Assembly (NCBI RefSeq): GCF_001456025.1
Contig: NZ_LMTZ01000146.1
Span: 1-64,000, forward strand
Direction: 5' to 3'
Length of the DNA: 64,000 bases
Origin: Mastigocoleus testarum BC008
GTDB lineage: Bacteria > Cyanobacteriota > Cyanobacteriia > Cyanobacteriales > Nostocaceae
Both the position numbers and the translations under genes were made by a program. The notes beneath the pieces were generated by a model. That model was not told where the DNA came from, made no database searches, and was given only the letters and a program-made list of their open reading frames with translations. This document shows, piece by piece, positions 46,713 to 56,808 of this stretch (its first letter is position 1; the number at the start of each line of letters is the position of its first letter).

Positions 46713-47702
46713 TTAACCACCAATTTGTGACATGGTACGATTGTAGACTCCTGTCTGATTACCATTGTCGCGCTGCTTAAAGTTAATTTCTGGCTTTATT
46801 AATAACAGTTTTCTTACTTGCTCTCGTAGTTTTGCTGGACTCACGCCATTGCGTAGATCCGTTTTTAGATCCAGTTGACCAGCCTCATTTAACAAACAAG
46901 GGCGCAGCCAACCATCTGCACTCAGGCGCATTCTATTGCACCGGTCACAAAAGCATTCAGACATTTGGCTAATAAATCCCAAGGTTCCCTTTGCTCCTGG
47001 AATTTTAAACACATCTGCAGGTCCATTTCCAATAACCTGAGATTCTGTTAATCCCCATTTTCGCCGGATCCTGTCACGTAACTCCTCAGATGCGATCCAG
47101 CCCCTATCGGAAAATAATAAACTATTGCCAATGGGCATGAATTCGATAAAGCGTACATGCCATTGTTTATCTATAGTAAGTGCGGCTAAATCTAAAACTT
47201 CACTGTCGTTGACGCCTGGGATTACCACCACATTGATTTTTAACGGATTGAAACCAACTTTATAGGCAACTTGCAGCCCATTCCAAACTTTTTCCCAACT
47301 TTGCCGACCTTGGCGACCAGTAATTGCTTTAAAAGTATCTGGTTCTAAAGAATCTAAGCTGATATTAATTCTACGCAACCCAGCTTCATAAAGCTCTTGT
47401 GCAATTGGTGCTAACAAAAAACCATTAGTTGTCATTGAAAGGTCTTTCGTTTGTCTAAGGGATGCAATTTCTTTGACCAACCTAACGACTCCAGGGCGTA
47501 ATAAAGGTTCGCCGCCAGTTAGACGAAACCGAGTAAAACCAAGAGGAATAAAAACTTCTTCAAGCAGGGCTAATAATTCTGTATCTGTGAGAAATTCTTG
47601 CCTGAGGATATAGTTTAATTCTTCACCCTCTGGCATACAATACTGACAACGAAAATTGCAACGATCGATTAAACTAATCCTGAGATAATCTACCTGATTC
47701 AT
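46713..47702 (-). CDS. moaA: GTP 3',8-cyclase (molybdenum cofactor synthesis)
   Basis: 329 aa. Radical-SAM [4Fe-4S] motif C-x3-C-x2-C at the start (RCNFRCQYCMP), SAM-site GGEPLLRPG, and a second cluster C-x2-C...C near the C-terminus (ECFCDRCNRMRLSADGWLRPCL). The essential Gly-Gly tail is present (QIGG). It rearranges GTP to 3',8-cyclo-H2GTP, the first step to molybdopterin, needed for nitrate reductase and other Mo-enzymes. ATG at 47702. No other moa gene is beside it. Confidence 0.96.
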   Translation of the reverse strand: MNQVDYLRISLIDRCNFRCQYCMPEGEELNYILRQEFLTDTELLALLEEVFIPLGFTRFRLTGGEPLLRPGVVRLVKEIASLRQTKDLSMTTNGFLLAPIAQELYEAGLRRINISLDSLEPDTFKAITGRQGRQSWEKVWNGLQVAYKVGFNPLKINVVVIPGVNDSEVLDLAALTIDKQWHVRFIEFMPIGNSLLFSDRGWIASEELRDRIRRKWGLTESQVIGNGPADVFKIPGAKGTLGFISQMSECFCDRCNRMRLSADGWLRPCLLNEAGQLDLKTDLRNGVSPAKLREQVRKLLLIKPEINFKQRDNGNQTGVYNRTMSQIGG

Positions 47703-48023
47703 GGCTTATTATTTTGATTTTTTATTTAATTGGATTGAGTGATTGTTGTTCAACCCAATAAATACAGGTATACCAATGTTTTTTCATTCACAAATCAGAC
47801 CTGAGATTCTTTCTAAAATAAAGTTTTTTGCTTGATACAAAAAAAATCACCAAAAATTCTTTGTATAGAAAATATTTATAATTGAAAGTAAATTTGGTCC
47901 CATTTTATTTTGATTATTAACAGCAAAACCTTGACTTTTGGTAGTTGACGATAAAAAATGAATGATTTTTATTTACAATTTATACATCTTTAGAACTAGT
48001 AAATTTTATTGCTGTAATTAAAG
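47703..48023. other. Intergenic upstream of moaA
   Basis: AT-rich; holds the moaA promoter. Nothing else recognised. Confidence 0.5.
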
Positions 48024-48255
48024 TTAATTTCTAGCTAAAAATTCATCCAGATGGGACACTTTAAATTTGACTGCTCTTTTAATTAATCTATTGTTGCTTG
48101 TAAACTTATCACCAGAATAAAGAGCAACAATCAGGTATTTCCATATTTCCCATTGACTGGATTAATAGGGATGGATTAATACTGCAAAAGGAATATTAAT
48201 ATACCATCTACGACGATTGCCAAGTATTTTGTCCCAACTAACTTGCAACAGTGTT
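48024..48255 (-). pseudogene. Unidentified gene remnant
   Basis: A mostly open minus-strand frame with one internal TAA reads DKILGNRRRWYINIPFAVLIHPY, then SSQWEIWKYLIVALYSGDKF and KRAVKFKVSHLDEFLARN before a stop. The residue mix looks protein-like, but no family is recognised. Confidence 0.3.
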
Positions 48256-48620
48256 AGCATTCAAGCTTCCCTAACCTTACCGCCTACTACACGGAATTTT
48301 CTTAAAAGTAGTTGTAGTATTTGAGTAATTTTTGCTTTATTCCAAAACATAGACAAGACCAATATTACCCAAAGTACTTGCTTCTCCAAGCTTATCCCCA
48401 AACTCACAGCTTAGTAGTAATACTTGATTGTAATAATTAAGTACTTTTTGGTTTTATCCTAAATCATAATGGATACGACCAATCATTAAAAATAATGCTG
48501 CTTGATAATCTTTATGATTTATCTTTTTAGCAAATTATAAGGTCTTATTCTAATTTGATTTTCCTCTTTTTTAGAGATTATGCCTTTCCTTGTTTGTAAA
48601 GTTTGATCCCATGTTTTAAA
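48230..48620 (-). pseudogene. Decayed TPR-repeat gene
   Basis: A single minus-strand frame reads IGRIHYDLG(stop)NQKVLNYYNQVLLLS, then CEFGDKLGEASTLGNIGLVYVLE(stop)SKNY. This is the clear pattern of the 'G.xQKALxYYNQALxLxRxxGDxxGEAxTLxNIGxVY' TPR repeats common in Nostocales; the first stop is a TAA in a helix-start position. The upstream piece LYKQGKA is out of frame with it. Truncated and non-functional. Confidence 0.6.
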
Positions 48621-48639
48621 ACTTTATCTACCCCTGTAA

Positions 48640-49206
48640 AAACATTATCTTAAAATTTAGCTTCTTGTTGTACTGTTAAAAATCTACTTTGCTTGTGGGA
48701 ATATATGTATAATTTTAAGATTTTAATATTAAACTATACAGTAAGCTGACTTATTTAGTGTAAAAAATAAAATATAGTACTGTATTTTGTTATTTAATAA
48801 CAAATAAGAAAAAGCAACTCTCTTAGGAATGATATTTAGTTGAAAGTTTTATTTTGCAAGTTTTATTTTGAAAATTTTATTTCGAAAATCCCTTAATTTA
48901 CTGTGATTAGCCTTGATATTTATTCACCTCAAATAGGGTAGGAAAATAATTTGCGTCGGATATTTACACAGCATGAAACTTATTTGTGCTTTTTGATGCA
49001 CTGTTTTTATTGTTGTTAATTATTGCGAAGAATTACAAATATTAGAAAATTTAACGACATAAATTCATTTGATATGGTGAAATTTGATCACAGTTAAAGC
49101 AGCTAATTCTTGCCCAATCCTGTAGAAAAAAGTGGTACTCATGGATAACCATTGTCCCCAGATTGTGCAATAATAAGCCGATCGCAAACCTTACCAATTT
49201 TCAGCC
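48640..49206. other. Intergenic upstream of the 349-aa gene
   Basis: AT-rich, no gene seen. Promoter expected near the right end. Confidence 0.45.
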
Positions 49207-50256
49207 GTGCAACTGACCGACAATATCAATGAGCTGGCGGAAGCTTTACAGCAGCCAGCAGATTTGACTTTTGAACTTCCCGACCCTGAAGACGATCAAA
49301 TTCCCGAATCAGATTTCCTCAAACAGGTAGATGTCGCATGGCAGGTATGCGATCGCTTTGATTTACAAACGGATATTTGGCGGGGGCGAATTTTACGAGC
49401 GGTACGCGATCGCGAGAAGCGGGGTGGTGACGGTCGCGGTACTGGTTTTCTTCATTGGTTGAAGGAACGGGAAATTAGTAAAAGTCAGGCATATTCATGG
49501 ATCCAACTCGCTAACAGTGCTGATACTCTTTTAGAGGAAGGAAAACTAGAGCCAAAATCAATTAATAATTTTAGCAAACGGGCTTTTGTTGAAGCGGCTA
49601 AAGCTTCACCGGAAGTGCAACAAATGGTGAGCGAAGCAGCACAAAAAGGAGATAAAATTACTCGCCGAGAAGTTAAGCAACTTGCAGAAGAATGGACAGC
49701 GATGTCCTCGGAGTTGTTACCCGAAACAGTTAAAGAAAAAGCTGCAGAAAATTCTTTACCAGCTCGCTACATTGCACCTCTGGTAAAAGAAATGGAGAAG
49801 TTACCAGAACCCCATCAAAATGTTATCCAACAAGAAATAGCTTCAAACCCGGACTTGGATACTCTCAAGCAAGTTACTTCTGAGGCGCGGAGTTTAGCAA
49901 AGTATCTCAAAGCTGCAGTCCAAGTTCAAGCTTTGAACGTGCAAGAAGTTGATATTGAAACAGCTTTGGAAGAAGCTCAAAGAGTTGGTTGTTTAAGTAT
50001 TGCAGCCGATTTAGTCAATCAAGCTTCCCAGTTAGAACAAATGATTGCCAAAATGTACATGACTTGGAAGCGAATTAATAACTTGTCAGACAGATTGTAT
50101 GTTGATACAGGAGCTAGCACCCCACAACTACGTTTCTTGTTGGAGTGTTTGGAACCTTTAGGTAGTGAAGTGATGGAATTGCAGTTGGGTAGTGCTGGAG
50201 AACGTAATATTAGACTCCATATTCAAGAAACTAGCGACCTACCAGATGGATTTTGA
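49207..50256 (+). CDS. Conserved cyanobacterial protein with DUF3102-like N-terminus
   Basis: 349 aa, GTG start. The N-terminal part (DIWRGRILRAVRDREKRGGDGRG, FLHWLKEREISKSQAYSWIQLAN) resembles a helix-turn-helix of the DUF3102/phage type, so DNA binding is possible. The middle is long and helical (coiled-coil-like, ~100-270) and the C-terminus is a mixed fold ending in QETSDLPDGF. Reads like a conserved cyanobacterial cytoplasmic protein, not a phage gene. Function unknown; no operon partner. Confidence 0.55.
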   Translation: MQLTDNINELAEALQQPADLTFELPDPEDDQIPESDFLKQVDVAWQVCDRFDLQTDIWRGRILRAVRDREKRGGDGRGTGFLHWLKEREISKSQAYSWIQLANSADTLLEEGKLEPKSINNFSKRAFVEAAKASPEVQQMVSEAAQKGDKITRREVKQLAEEWTAMSSELLPETVKEKAAENSLPARYIAPLVKEMEKLPEPHQNVIQQEIASNPDLDTLKQVTSEARSLAKYLKAAVQVQALNVQEVDIETALEEAQRVGCLSIAADLVNQASQLEQMIAKMYMTWKRINNLSDRLYVDTGASTPQLRFLLECLEPLGSEVMELQLGSAGERNIRLHIQETSDLPDGF

Positions 50257-50648
50257 TTATTTTTGATTAATTTAGAAGATGAATTTCAATCCATTTCTAA
50301 TTTCTATCTGTTCTTAAAAGCACTTGAGATTACTTCACCAAGCACGCTATTTTTGCAAAGGGTCGATTTTATTCCAATATTCTATTAATAATATAAATTC
50401 TCTAAAATCTTTGATTGCATTAGGAAAACTCAAAAGTCTTCCTGATTGACATTATGCGTAAATTTATGGGAAGTTGGCAAACAGTAGCTTTGTTTGCGAA
50501 AAGCGTACCAATTCGTAGATTAAATCAAAAAATAAATACATAGTTGACAGTTTACTGTTAACTTTTGAATGCTAAATATCAAATGTTAACCGTAGTCCAA
50601 GGGGGCTTGGCTTTAGCCACAGACTGCTAACTGATAAAAGGTGTGTGA
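50257..50648. other. Intergenic with a gacagtttactgttaac-type repeat
   Basis: The dispersed 'gttgacagt...actgttaac' palindrome occurs at 50543-50565; relatives are at 33585-33640 and 55425-55465. No gene. Confidence 0.5.
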
Positions 50649-51935
50649 TTGACAATGTTATCTTTTTACTTAACGGCTACAGCCTGGGGATTGGGGTCGA
50701 TTTTATTCGCTGAACTGGTACGCGACATATACCACATGGTTTCACATCGGTGGTCTTGGCTTTATCGCCAACATGTTTGGCATCATCGTGTTTTTCGCCG
50801 TGACTATAGTGTTATTAGCGATACTGTATACCGTCAATCCCAGTGGCGTAATGATTTACCTGAATCTCTGGTAATGCTCCTATTCGGTTTCTTTGGGTGG
50901 TGGATTTGCTTTCAATTGGCTCCTGATTTTCATTGGGCTACTGTGATCGGAATACTTTATACATTAGTTTTTTTATTTAGTTGTATTGCTCGCGGTATTG
51001 GTAGCCAATGGGCAGCAGAAACTACTGATTTAACTCATGCACCTGGTGTTTTTACTGAATCACCATCTCGTTGGTTCGTCAATCGAACTTATCATTGGCG
51101 GCATCATTTTGATAATGATAATGCTTACTATTGCGGTACATTTACATTTTTTGACAAGCTTATGGGTACAGCTTTGTCTTTGAAAGGGAAAAAGATAGCT
51201 GTCACTGGTGCATCTGGCACTTTGGGACGTTCTTTATTATTACAACTACACTCACGTGGAGCTAAAGTTATTGCCCTCAGTTCCAAATCTGAGCCTATAA
51301 CTTTAAAAATTAATGGTAATGATGTCAATTTTAAAACTGTTAATTGGCAAGTTGGTCAAGAAACTGAATTAAAAGAAGTGTTGGACAAAATTGACATCCT
51401 GATTCTAAATCACGGTATCAATGTTTATGGTGAAAGAACTCCCGAAGCGATCGCCAAATCTTATGAAATTAACGTTTTTTCTAGTTGGCGCTTGATGGAG
51501 TTATTTTTTGATACTGTGCGAACTAATAAAGATATGGCGCTGAAAGAAGTATGGGTAAACACATCAGAAGCAGAGGTTAACCCAGCCTTTAGCCCGCTTT
51601 ACGAACTTTCCAAACGGACTTTAGGAGATTTAGTTACTCTGCGTCGGTTAGATGCTCCTTGTGTGGTGCGAAAACTAATTCTTGGACCATTTAAAAGTAA
51701 TCTCAACCCAGTTGGAGTAATGTCAGGAGATTGGGTTGCAAAACAAATAATTGCCTTGGCTAAGCGAGATTTTCGTAACATTATTGTGACAATTAATCCT
51801 TTAACTTATTTACTTTTCCCAATTAAAGAGTTTTGCAGTTCGGTTTATTTTCGATTTTTCAGCAAGTACAATAATTTGTCATCTTCTGTTAATAAATCGG
51901 AACTATCAGAATTAAATATAAAAGTTAAAGGGTAA
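50649..51935 (+). CDS. Bifunctional sterol desaturase / short-chain dehydrogenase fusion
   Basis: 428 aa. The N-terminal ~180 residues are a membrane di-iron hydroxylase: His boxes HMVSH...RQHVWHHRVFRRD (~30-50) and YHWRHHFDNDNAYYC (~150), with hydrophobic helices between. From ~180 there is an SDR: VTGASGTLGRSLLLQL (NAD(P) site), LILNHGINVYG and a YELSK active site (~315). The fusion is known in cyanobacteria; the substrate is probably a lipid or carotenoid-like compound. Next to the alkane genes, so an acyl substrate fits, but this is inference. Confidence 0.85.
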   Translation: MTMLSFYLTATAWGLGSILFAELVRDIYHMVSHRWSWLYRQHVWHHRVFRRDYSVISDTVYRQSQWRNDLPESLVMLLFGFFGWWICFQLAPDFHWATVIGILYTLVFLFSCIARGIGSQWAAETTDLTHAPGVFTESPSRWFVNRTYHWRHHFDNDNAYYCGTFTFFDKLMGTALSLKGKKIAVTGASGTLGRSLLLQLHSRGAKVIALSSKSEPITLKINGNDVNFKTVNWQVGQETELKEVLDKIDILILNHGINVYGERTPEAIAKSYEINVFSSWRLMELFFDTVRTNKDMALKEVWVNTSEAEVNPAFSPLYELSKRTLGDLVTLRRLDAPCVVRKLILGPFKSNLNPVGVMSGDWVAKQIIALAKRDFRNIIVTINPLTYLLFPIKEFCSSVYFRFFSKYNNLSSSVNKSELSELNIKVKG

Positions 51936-52293
51936 TTACTAATTTATAATCTGTTAAGTTTATTCTCTACCTAAGTATTCCTTTTTCTCTGGTAATTAGT
52001 CATTTTTCATTATCGAAAAAATTACTAATTACCAGTTATTAATTAATGAAAATCAAAGGATATGTTTAAGGTAAGCAGTAAATACATTACGTTCCTGAAT
52101 ACTAACCTTTAGTAGGAATTATTCACTGTTTGCGATCGATGAAAAACAAATGCTAGTAACTATTTATAATACTATCTATTAATTTTATTAATACTGGAGC
52201 ATAGAAAAATATTCCAATAAATGTAAATGTATTTATTGTCGCAATGTATAATAAATGAATTAAAACAGGGCGAAGTAAGATTTAGATAGATAG
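51936..52293. other. Intergenic between convergent genes
   Basis: AT-rich. A run of taatta-type inverted pieces (51965-52040, ggtaattagtcatt... / ...attactaattaccag) could act as a bidirectional end. Confidence 0.45.
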
Positions 52294-53121
52294 TTAATTT
52301 TTAATCCCCGTAGTAGCTATGCCTCTAATAAATTGACGCTGACCAATTAAAAATAAAACTATGACAGGGAGAGTAGCAATTGTCACCGCAGCCATCAGTA
52401 GTGGCCAATTACTAGTAAATTGTTCTTGAAATTCTGCTAAAGCCAACTGCACAGTCCTTAATTCTGGTCTAGTGGTAAATACCAACGGCTTAAATACATC
52501 GTTCCACTCACCAATAAAGGTAAATAAAAACAATGTAACCAAAGCTGGACGAGCTAAGGGCAACATAACCTGCCATAGTATTTGCAGCCTATTTGCTCCA
52601 TCCATAGCTGCGGCTTCTTCTAACTCAACAGGAATAGTTTGGAAAAATTGCCGCATCAAAAAGATTCCAAAGCCATTTGCTGCGGTTGGTAGGATTAATG
52701 CCCCATAAGTGTTAATCAGATTTCCCCATTTAAGTACTAAGAATGTTGGAATCACCAATAACTGAAACGGAATAACCAATGTAGCTAAAATAATTAATAA
52801 TAAAGCTTGACGCCCCTTAAATTTCAATCTAGCAAGGGCATAACCAGCTAATGCCGAAGTGAATATCTGAAAGCCAGTTACAGATAAAGCAACAAAAGTT
52901 GAATTCCAAAAAGCCAAAAGAAATTTACCACGACTCCAAGCTTCTTTATAGTTACTTAAAGACCAACCATCTTTCGGTATGATTTGTAAGGTTGTACCCT
53001 CAGGGGAGAACGATGTCAGTAATACTATTAACAGAGGCAATAAAACAATAAAACTCCCCAGTAGCAGTACTCCAATGTTTAAAAAGCTGAGATAATTAAA
53101 ATTTAAAGATGTTTTTGACAC
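52294..53121 (-). CDS. Sugar ABC transporter permease (MalG-like)
   Basis: 275 aa with six hydrophobic helices. The EAA loop that contacts the ATPase is clear: ELEEAAAMDGANRLQILWQVMLPLARPA (~180-205). Family CUT1 (MalG/LacG type), inner membrane. Its binding-protein, second permease and ATPase genes are not here, so it must work with subunits encoded elsewhere. It sits opposite in strand to the alkane genes. Confidence 0.88.
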   Translation of the reverse strand: MSKTSLNFNYLSFLNIGVLLLGSFIVLLPLLIVLLTSFSPEGTTLQIIPKDGWSLSNYKEAWSRGKFLLAFWNSTFVALSVTGFQIFTSALAGYALARLKFKGRQALLLIILATLVIPFQLLVIPTFLVLKWGNLINTYGALILPTAANGFGIFLMRQFFQTIPVELEEAAAMDGANRLQILWQVMLPLARPALVTLFLFTFIGEWNDVFKPLVFTTRPELRTVQLALAEFQEQFTSNWPLLMAAVTIATLPVIVLFLIGQRQFIRGIATTGIKN

Positions 53122-53427
53122 TTAATCCATAGCAATGTATCTACTGTTTAATACTAGAGCATCTCCTGTCACAATCGTTAATTCACTGCCTTCTCGTTGT
53201 AATATTACGGATGTGATGCAATTTGTTCTTGTTTTGCTCTGTGTCATTTGTTCTGCTAAAAGCTAAGTAGTAACAAGTATGCTCGCGAAAAGCAAAAAGT
53301 ATAAATGTAGTGAAAATTATAGTGTACTTGCTAAGTTAAATTAAAGCTCAGTAATACTGCCCTAAATGTCACAGGGTATATTCAATTCTCCTAACCCACA
53401 GTTCTCGTCTAAAGGAGTAAACGTACC
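53122..53427. promoter_or_regulatory. Divergent promoter region, ABC permease / ADO
   Basis: 306 bp between divergent genes. The ADO start is preceded by AAAGGAG (53412-53418). No known operator was recognised. Confidence 0.5.
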
Positions 53428-54123
53428 ATGCAGCAGCTTGCAAATCAATCCGAAATGGATTATCAAAGTGAGATTTACAAAGATGCTTATACTCGTGTCA
53501 ATGCCATTGTGATTGAAGGGGAACAAGAAGCCCATGAAAATTACATCCAACTAGCACAACTGCTGCCAGAACATATACAAGAGCTAACTCGTCTCTCAAA
53601 GATGGAGAGCCGTCACAAAAAGGGATTTGAAGCTTGCGGACGCAATCTCAAAGTGACTCCCGATTTGGAGTTTGCCAAGCAATTTTTCTCTAAATTACAT
53701 CAAAATTTTCAGACAGCTTTCTCAGAAGGTAAAGTTGTTACCTGTTTGTTAATCCAGTCTTTAATTATTGAATGTTTTGCAATTGCGGCATACAACATTT
53801 ATATTCCAGTTGCCGATCCATTCGCGCGCAAAATAACCGAAGGTGTGGTGAAAGACGAATACACTCATCTTAATTTTGGCGAAGTATGGTTAAAAGAACA
53901 CTTTGAGGAATCCAAAGCTGAATTGGAAGAAGCAAACCGTCAAAACTTACCCATAGTTTGGCAAATGCTAGAACAAGTAGCTGTAGATGCTGAAAATATG
54001 GCTATGGAAAAAGACGCCTTAATTGAAGACTTTATGATTCAGTATGGTGAAGCTTTAAGCAATATTGGTTTCTCTACTCGTGAAATTATGCGTCTTTCTG
54101 CTTATGGACTGAGAGCCGCTTAA
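53428..54123 (+). CDS. ado: Aldehyde-deformylating oxygenase (alkane synthesis)
   Basis: 231 aa, the exact family length. The di-iron ligands fall at the standard positions: Glu32, Glu60 and His63 (KMESRH), and the later pair in LIIECFAIAAY (~115) and KDEYTHLNFGEVW (~144-147). It converts fatty aldehyde plus O2 to alkane and formate, using ferredoxin electrons. Preceded by AAAGGAG. Followed by the AAR gene 258 bp downstream, the usual partner, with a hairpin terminator between them. Confidence 0.97.
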   Translation: MQQLANQSEMDYQSEIYKDAYTRVNAIVIEGEQEAHENYIQLAQLLPEHIQELTRLSKMESRHKKGFEACGRNLKVTPDLEFAKQFFSKLHQNFQTAFSEGKVVTCLLIQSLIIECFAIAAYNIYIPVADPFARKITEGVVKDEYTHLNFGEVWLKEHFEESKAELEEANRQNLPIVWQMLEQVAVDAENMAMEKDALIEDFMIQYGEALSNIGFSTREIMRLSAYGLRAA

Positions 54124-54277
54124 TAAGCCAAATAACACAATTACAAAAGTGCTGAGTCGATGGATACGGTTATTGGTGCGGTAATACATTAAATTCAAAG
54201 AAAGTTTAAGGAAAAATTTAATCAGACATTCTTTAAAATTTCTTTTGCCTTTAACTCCTCATTAATAACTGTTCCTG

Positions 54278-54305
54278 AAGACGTCCCCTTGGGGCGTCTT
54301 TACTT
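54278..54305 (+). terminator. Rho-independent-type terminator after ADO
   Basis: Stem aagacg(t)cccc / ggggcgtctt with a small loop, then tta. Lies 155 bp past the ADO stop and before AAR, so the two genes probably have separate main transcripts. Confidence 0.75.
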
Positions 54306-54381
54306 GAAAATCATAATTTCAAAACTTCAAAACATTTATTCCACGTTTTACACGAGGCAAACGCCCGTTGGCAAATAGTTC

Positions 54382-55404
54382 ATGTTTGGTCTAATCGGAC
54401 ATCTTACCAGCTTAAATCACGCCCAATCAGTAGCAAAAGAATTGGGTTATCCAGAATACGCCGACCAAGGTTTGGATTTTTGGTGTAGTGCTCCCCCTCA
54501 AATTGTTGACACTATCACAGTAACCAGCGTTACTGGACAAAAAATTGAGGGGCGCTATGTTGAGTCTTGCTTTCTACCGGAGATGTTAGCTAATCGTCGA
54601 ATTAAAGCTGCAACCAGGAAGATTTTAAATGCAATGGCTCATGCTCAAAAGCATGGCATAAACATCACTGCTTTGGGTGGTTTTTCTTCAATAATTTTTG
54701 AAAACTTCAAATTAGAGCAATTTCAGCAAGTCCGAAATATCAAACTTGAGTTTGAACGCTTTACAACCGGAAATACCCACACTGCTTACATAATTTGTCG
54801 GCAAGTTGAGGAAGCATCAAAGCAATTAGGAATAGAACTTCAGAATGCAACAGTCGCAGTATGTGGCGCAACCGGAGATATTGGTAGCGCAGTCTGCAGA
54901 TGGTTGGATACAAAAACCGAGGTTCAGGATTTATTGCTGATCGCCCGCAACCAAGAACGCTTGCAAAAATTGCAAGCTCAACTTGGACGGGGAAAGATTA
55001 TTGGGATGGAAGATGCATTTCCCCAAGCCGATATTATCGTTTGGGTTGCGAGCATGCCAAAGGGCATGGAAATTAATCCAAAAAATTTAAAAAAACCTTG
55101 CTTAATGATTGATGGTGGCTACCCTAAAAATTTAGCGACAAAAATTCAACATCCAGACATACACATACTTAAAGGCGGAATTGTAGAGCATTCTCTTGAT
55201 ATTGACTGGAAAATCATGAAAATAGTCAATATGGAAGTTCCCGCTCGTCAGTTATTTGCTTGCTTTGCCGAGTCAATGTTACTGGAGTTCGAGAAGTTAC
55301 ATACTAACTTTTCTTGGGGACGAAATCAGATTACCGTAGAAAAGATGGAGCAAATAGGTCGAGTATCCGTAAAACACGGATTTAGACCATTGCTTGTTGG
55401 ATAA
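54382..55404 (+). CDS. aar: Acyl-ACP reductase (fatty-aldehyde forming)
   Basis: 340 aa, standard length. Rossmann motif VAVCGATGDIGSAVCRWL (~160), and the catalytic Cys falls at residue 294 (QLFACFAES), as in the characterised enzyme. The N-terminus MFGLIGHLTSLNHAQSVAKELGYPEYADQGLD is the conserved AAR start. It reduces acyl-ACP with NADPH to a fatty aldehyde, the substrate of ADO. Followed by accA. Confidence 0.97.
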   Translation: MFGLIGHLTSLNHAQSVAKELGYPEYADQGLDFWCSAPPQIVDTITVTSVTGQKIEGRYVESCFLPEMLANRRIKAATRKILNAMAHAQKHGINITALGGFSSIIFENFKLEQFQQVRNIKLEFERFTTGNTHTAYIICRQVEEASKQLGIELQNATVAVCGATGDIGSAVCRWLDTKTEVQDLLLIARNQERLQKLQAQLGRGKIIGMEDAFPQADIIVWVASMPKGMEINPKNLKKPCLMIDGGYPKNLATKIQHPDIHILKGGIVEHSLDIDWKIMKIVNMEVPARQLFACFAESMLLEFEKLHTNFSWGRNQITVEKMEQIGRVSVKHGFRPLLVG

Positions 55405-55824
55405 CGAGAAGTTGAGAGTTGGCGGTTGACTATTAACATCACAATCGTTAACTGTTAACTGTCAACAACCTCATCTGGGATGTTCTATCTTGGTAGTTTA
55501 CTTATTTAGTTTACTTCTTGAATGTCTCCGAGCAGAGTTTAACAAAGCCCAAAAAAATAGAGCCCAAAAATAAACTCGGCTTTTAACTATTATTTAGGAA
55601 TTATGTAAACAGGGTAGGAAAATCGCTATTTGTGATGACTTACTACCTAGATTAAGCCCAGGGCTGCAAGATAAGAAGCACTACCTAAATTTTCTCCTCT
55701 AAAAAACTAATTGAGTTTTAGAGGGATTTTTTAGTCCCGAGCTCAGGTAAGATCTATTATTTAGCCCTTAATTTCCCCGATATACCAACAAAATCTCTAT
55801 AATTCAACAATTATCACTTTAAGA
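55405..55824. other. Intergenic AAR-accA with terminator
   Basis: Contains a dispersed gttaactgttaactg-type palindrome (55425-55465) and the terminator at 55694-55732. accA probably starts its own transcript just before 55825. Confidence 0.5.
55694..55732 (+). terminator. Terminator between AAR and accA
   Basis: Stem cctctaaaa / ttttagagg, followed by gattttttag. 290 bp past the AAR stop. Confidence 0.7.
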
Positions 55825-56808
55825 ATGGCTACTACAGAGCGCAAACCGCTACTACTAGATTTTGAAAAGCCGCTAGCAGAACTTGCTAATCGAATTGAGC
55901 AAATTCGTCAACTTGCTGAGGAAAATGGCGTCGATGTTTCTAGTCAGATTCGTCAACTAGAAACACGCGCTATGCAATTACGTGAAGAAATTTTCAGTAG
56001 CCTGACACCAACACAACGACTACAAGTAGCTCGTCATCCGCGACGCCCTAGTACTTTAGATTACATTCAAGCGATTACCGATGAGTGGATGGAACTACAT
56101 GGCGATCGCGGTGGTTCTGATGACCCGGCTTTAGTAGGTGGAGTTGCTCGTTTGGGCGGACAGCCGGTGGTAATGTTGGGTCATCAAAAAGGTCGGGACA
56201 CCAAAGATAACATTGCTCGTAATTTTGGGATGGCTTCTCCCGGTGGTTACCGCAAAGCAATGCGCCTAATGGAACATGCCAATAAGTTCAGTATGCCGAT
56301 TATAACTTTCATTGATACTCCTGGAGCTTTACCAACAGTGGTAGCCGAACAAGGAGGTCAAGGAGAAGCTATTGCTTATAATTTACGGGAAATGTTTCGC
56401 TTAGAAGTACCAATTATCTGTACGGTGATTGGGGAAGGAGGGTCCGGTGGTGCATTGGGAATCGGTGTAGGCGATCGGTTAATGATGTTTGAACATTCTG
56501 TATATACCGTTGCTACTCCTGAAGCATGTGCTGCAATTCTTTGGAAAGATTCTTCTAAAGCACCGCAGGCAACTTTAGCACTAAAAATTACTTCTAACGA
56601 CTTAAAAAATCTTGGTATTATCGACCAAATATTAACCGAACCAGTTGGTGGCGCTCATTCAGACCCTTTACAAGCTGCCCAAACTCTCAAACAAGCTTTG
56701 TTAGATAATCTTGAAGAATTGGTTCGCCTAACTCCCCAACAAAGACGCCAGTTGCGCTATGAAAAATTTCGCGCCATTGGATCTTTCCAGGAACTAGATG
56801 TTTCTTAA
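55825..56808 (+). CDS. accA: Acetyl-CoA carboxylase carboxyltransferase alpha subunit
   Basis: 327 aa. Family pattern: FEKPLAELANRIEQIRQLAEENGVDVS start, RPSTLDYIQ and HGDRGGSDDPALVGG, HQKGRDTKDNIARNFGM, IGEGGSGGALGIGVGD. It carries out the carboxyl transfer to acetyl-CoA with AccD (encoded elsewhere) to make malonyl-CoA for fatty-acid synthesis. Placement after the alkane pair is common in cyanobacteria and supplies the same pathway. Full-length, no oddities. Confidence 0.97.
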   Translation: MATTERKPLLLDFEKPLAELANRIEQIRQLAEENGVDVSSQIRQLETRAMQLREEIFSSLTPTQRLQVARHPRRPSTLDYIQAITDEWMELHGDRGGSDDPALVGGVARLGGQPVVMLGHQKGRDTKDNIARNFGMASPGGYRKAMRLMEHANKFSMPIITFIDTPGALPTVVAEQGGQGEAIAYNLREMFRLEVPIICTVIGEGGSGGALGIGVGDRLMMFEHSVYTVATPEACAAILWKDSSKAPQATLALKITSNDLKNLGIIDQILTEPVGGAHSDPLQAAQTLKQALLDNLEELVRLTPQQRRQLRYEKFRAIGSFQELDVS

